34,128 nt of DNA from JAVJPJ01 sp040217295. GTDB taxonomy: Bacteria > Pseudomonadota > Alphaproteobacteria > Rhodobacterales > Rhodobacteraceae. Below the pieces are notes generated by a model. The model ran no database searches. It was not told where the DNA came from and saw only the letters and a list, made by a program, of their open reading frames with translations. Positions 32,165 through 34,128 of this stretch are shown piece after piece. The stretch spans positions 1 through 34,128 of the forward strand of contig CAYWTM010000026.1 of the NCBI GenBank assembly GCA_964460185.1, in the 5' to 3' direction. Position 1 is the first letter of the stretch; the number at the start of each line of letters is the position of its first letter. The position numbers and the translations under genes were made by a program.

Positions 32165-32515
32165 GTGACCGGCTTCACCCGCCATGATCTGCCCGCAGAC
32201 ATCGTTGTGCATGCCGGTAATTTCGACAACCAGCCCGCGGTCTTCGCACATCTTCTGACCGATGCGCCCGGTTTGGACCTGACCCATATCGAGGTGTTGC
32301 AAGGCGATCCAATGCCACGCCTGTGCGCGCGGTTTTCGGCGGACACGGCCGCCGATATCGCTGCGGCCGGTGCAGCCTGGAACACCCTGATCCTGATCCT
32401 TCCCGCGGCCTATCCCGGCCTTGTCAGCCCGGTGCGCGCCACACGCATCCTGCCGCTTATGGGCACGTGGCGCGGACGGATCCCGCATATGGTGGCCGAC
32501 GGGGGCGCCTCATGA
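32165..32515 (+). CDS. Unrecognised 116-residue protein coupled to the peptidase
   Basis: I do not recognise a family. The GTG start 32165 has AAGGA about 8 bases upstream. The stop overlaps the ATG of the peptidase as ATGA. The protein is soluble in appearance, with HAGNFDNQPAVFAHLL (about 16-31), LDLTHIEVLQGDPMPRLCARFSADTAADIAAAG (about 38-70) and a hydrophobic strand NTLILILPAAYPGL (about 73-86). The alternation of short strands and helices suggests a small alpha/beta fold. Codon use matches its neighbours. Its strict coupling suggests a partner or chaperone of the peptidase, but that is a guess. Confidence 0.6.
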   Translation: MTGFTRHDLPADIVVHAGNFDNQPAVFAHLLTDAPGLDLTHIEVLQGDPMPRLCARFSADTAADIAAAGAAWNTLILILPAAYPGLVSPVRATRILPLMGTWRGRIPHMVADGGAS

Positions 32516-33507
32516 TCCGGCCCGGACAGCGCAACCTGATCACCGACGTGCCGGGATTGCGCGTGGGGCAAGCGCAGGATGACACAATCAAGACCGGCGT
32601 GACGGTGCTGGTCAGCGACCGACCCTTTACCGCCGGCGTCCACGTCATGGGCGGCGCGCCGGGCACCCGCGAAACCGACCTTCTGGCGCCCGACAAGACC
32701 GTGCAAGAGGCCGACGCACTGGTCTTGTCGGGCGGCTCGGCCTTTGGGCTTGATGCGGCCTCGGGCGTGGCCGATGCGCTGCGCGCACAGGGCCGGGGCT
32801 TTGCCGTGGGCAATCAGACGGTGCCAATCGTGCCGGCAGCCATCTTGTTCGACCTGATCAATGGCGGCGACAAGGACTGGGCCGAAAACCCCTACAAGCG
32901 CCTGGGCGCCGAAGCGCTGGCAGCGGCGGACAGGCAATTTTCGCTTGGATCTCACGGGGCTGGAACCGGCGCACTGATTGCCGATCTGAAGGGCGGCACC
33001 GGATCGGCTTCGGCGGTGTGGAACGGCATCACCGTGGGCGCGCTGGTCGCGGTCAACGCGCTTGGCCGGGTGACGGTAGGAGACGGACCGCATTTCTGGG
33101 CCGCCCCCTTTGAGCTGGAGGGAGAATTCGGCGGGCGAGGGCCCGCGGCCGGGTTCAACCCGGCGGCCATTCCGCCGATCAAGGGCGGCGACACGCGCAA
33201 CACCACGATCGCGATTGTCGCCACCGACGCCGCGCTGACCCAGGCACAGGCCACCCGGATGGCCGTGGCGGCCCATGACGGCATGGCCCGCGCGATCTAT
33301 CCCTCGCACACGCCGATGGACGGCGACCTTGTCTTTTCGGCCGCGACCGGCGCTCGGCCCCTGTCCGATCCTGTGGCCACGCCGCTGATGCTGGGGCACC
33401 TGGCGGCTCTGTGCCTGTCGCGCGCCATTGCACGCGCGGTATATGCAGCCCGGTCCACTGCGGATGACATCCTACCAAGCTATGTTGAGCGTTTCGGAGT
33501 CCCTTGA
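32512..33507 (+). CDS. P1-family (DmpA/NylC-like) N-terminal-nucleophile peptidase/amidase
   Basis: A 331-residue self-processing hydrolase of the S58/P1 group, which includes DmpA aminopeptidase, beta-aminopeptidases and nylon-oligomer hydrolase NylC. VPGLRVGQAQDD opens the domain, VLSGGSAFGLDAASGV (about 71-86) is the most conserved block, and GTGSASAVWNG and GPAAGFNP follow. The likely autocleavage point is DTRN|TTIAIVATDA, making Thr231 the nucleophile of the small chain; a Thr rather than Ser is closer to NylC than to DmpA. I start at ATG 32512, coupled to the preceding gene. A role in splitting imported amides or short peptides is suggested by the ABC importer upstream. Confidence 0.85.
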   Translation: MIRPGQRNLITDVPGLRVGQAQDDTIKTGVTVLVSDRPFTAGVHVMGGAPGTRETDLLAPDKTVQEADALVLSGGSAFGLDAASGVADALRAQGRGFAVGNQTVPIVPAAILFDLINGGDKDWAENPYKRLGAEALAAADRQFSLGSHGAGTGALIADLKGGTGSASAVWNGITVGALVAVNALGRVTVGDGPHFWAAPFELEGEFGGRGPAAGFNPAAIPPIKGGDTRNTTIAIVATDAALTQAQATRMAVAAHDGMARAIYPSHTPMDGDLVFSAATGARPLSDPVATPLMLGHLAALCLSRAIARAVYAARSTADDILPSYVERFGVP

Positions 33508-33530
33508 ACCCAAAGCGGGATTGCAAAAAC

Positions 33531-34061
33531 ATGACTGGAATGAAGCAAGTCGATCCACCTAGCGCGTGCATCGGATGCGGTGCCGTTCTGGATCACATCG
33601 ATGGTCCGACACACAGGTACATGGCGTCTTCACCCGCTTGTTTTGCGCAATTCAACACCGTCCTGGCCTGCGAATACAGTGACCCCGCCCTGCAGGCGAC
33701 ACATCGTCTGACCGTCGACACCTACGCGGTGCAACACCCCGGCTCGGGTCGGCTGCGCCAGGAGATCCAATCCGTCGGTCTGCACCTGGCGCGGCTGATG
33801 CTGCAGTTGGAAAATCCGCGCCCTCCGCGCGAAACCAATGACGTGATGCTTGGCCTTTCCAGATCCAAAGCATCGCTGATCCGACTTGCGCCACCGAAAC
33901 GATTCACAATGACCATTGCCGATGTCAGCGCGGTTGCCGGGCAGCCGGAGCATGCATCCAGGGTCAAGGACTGGGCCAGGTCCACCTGGGCAGACTGGTC
34001 GGAGCACCATCATTACATCCGGGACTGGACCGCACTTGCGATGCGTCACGGGCGCGGCTGA
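33531..34061 (+). CDS. DUF5946-type protein with N-terminal CxxC
   Basis: A 176-residue cytosolic protein resembling the DUF5946 family, whose function is unknown. SACIGCGAVLDHIDGPTHRYMASSPACFAQFNTVL (about 13-46) has a CxxC pair and a further cysteine, with Asp-Gly-Pro-Thr-His-Arg-Tyr as a fixed motif. YSDPALQATHRLTVDTYAVQHPG (about 50-72) is the most characteristic block; its histidines could join the cysteines in binding a metal. Near the end are WARSTWADWSEHHHYIRDW. I use ATG 33531; TTG 33504, overlapping the peptidase stop and with GGAG 4 bases before it, is a real alternative that would couple the two genes. Confidence 0.75.
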   Translation: MTGMKQVDPPSACIGCGAVLDHIDGPTHRYMASSPACFAQFNTVLACEYSDPALQATHRLTVDTYAVQHPGSGRLRQEIQSVGLHLARLMLQLENPRPPRETNDVMLGLSRSKASLIRLAPPKRFTMTIADVSAVAGQPEHASRVKDWARSTWADWSEHHHYIRDWTALAMRHGRG

Positions 34062-34085
34062 TCCAAGGACTGGTCTGCAACGAAA

Positions 34086-34118
34086 AATGCCCCGGCGCGG
34101 ACAGGCAGCCGGGGCATT
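34086..34118 (-). terminator. Strong intrinsic terminator at the window end
   Basis: AATGCCCCGGC (34086-34096) and GCCGGGGCATT (34108-34118) form a perfect 11-bp stem with an 11-base loop. On the minus strand it runs into TTTTT, a textbook intrinsic terminator for a gene arriving from the right. On the plus strand it would also end the DUF5946 transcript, with a weaker tail. Confidence 0.8.
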
Positions 34119-34128
34119 ATCCAGGTCG

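Noticed and set aside
1..34128. tRNA or rRNA genes, CRISPR arrays, insertion sequences, phage or toxin-antitoxin modules
   Set aside because: I looked for repeat-spacer patterns, transposase or integrase motifs, tRNA-like cloverleafs and paired small genes and saw none I could support.

Overview
The window is GC-rich, densely packed bacterial DNA with strong third-position G/C use. It reads as chromosome of an alphaproteobacterium, most likely Rhodobacteraceae (Roseobacter/Rhodobacter relatives). Pointers to this are an ethylmalonyl-CoA mutase, an HvrA-like H-NS protein, a TIGR02186 membrane protein paired with a TauE/SafE exporter, an ornithine decarboxylase behind a long structured leader, a TTTAGAA-type (Irr-box-like) site before a NifU gene, and a GC-rich intergenic hairpin element of a kind common in that family. 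The placement is inference; no database search was possible. I see no phage, transposon, CRISPR, rRNA or tRNA genes.

Left part (1-16.8 kb). A class V aminotransferase cut by the window edge converges with a HisC-like aminotransferase, a MarR regulator and a Tat-exported Acg-type nitroreductase, which share one strand. Two near-identical 16-bp repeats lie in the divergent promoter region before an L-lactate dehydrogenase-type flavoenzyme. A RecD-like helicase overlaps a short-chain dehydrogenase. On the other strand lie TIGR02186 + TauE/SafE, ornithine decarboxylase with its leader, and creD. Then come a VOC protein, a small ORF behind a LacI-type operator, a branched-chain aminotransferase, a universal stress protein, and a tightly coupled nifU-tsaB-rimI set (Fe-S delivery, t6A tRNA modification, protein acetylation).

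Middle (16.9-25.8 kb). This is a nucleoside uptake and salvage block: a BMP-family binding protein, a double ATPase, two permeases and a purine nucleoside phosphorylase on the plus strand. It converges with a second, DeoD-type phosphorylase that sits directly behind an H-NS-family gene. Ethylmalonyl-CoA mutase (acetyl-CoA assimilation) follows on the minus strand with its own promoter.

Right part (25.9-34.1 kb). This is a plus-strand run: a Dpp/Opp-type ABC importer (two permeases plus a fused double ATPase, no binding protein in view), an overlapping aldehyde dehydrogenase, a four-helix membrane protein, a short-chain dehydrogenase, an unrecognised 116-residue protein, an N-terminal-nucleophile P1-family peptidase and a DUF5946-type protein. 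A strong terminator closes the window. The group looks like an uptake-and-breakdown route for an amide or peptide-like compound, but the substrate is not readable from sequence.

I did not find a clearly new multi-gene defence or mobile system. The less ordinary signals are regulatory and architectural: the decarboxylase leader, a CTG start in tsaB, micro-ORFs in the nucleoside transporter operon and before the aminotransferase, the H-NS/deoD pairing, and the importer/peptidase cluster.
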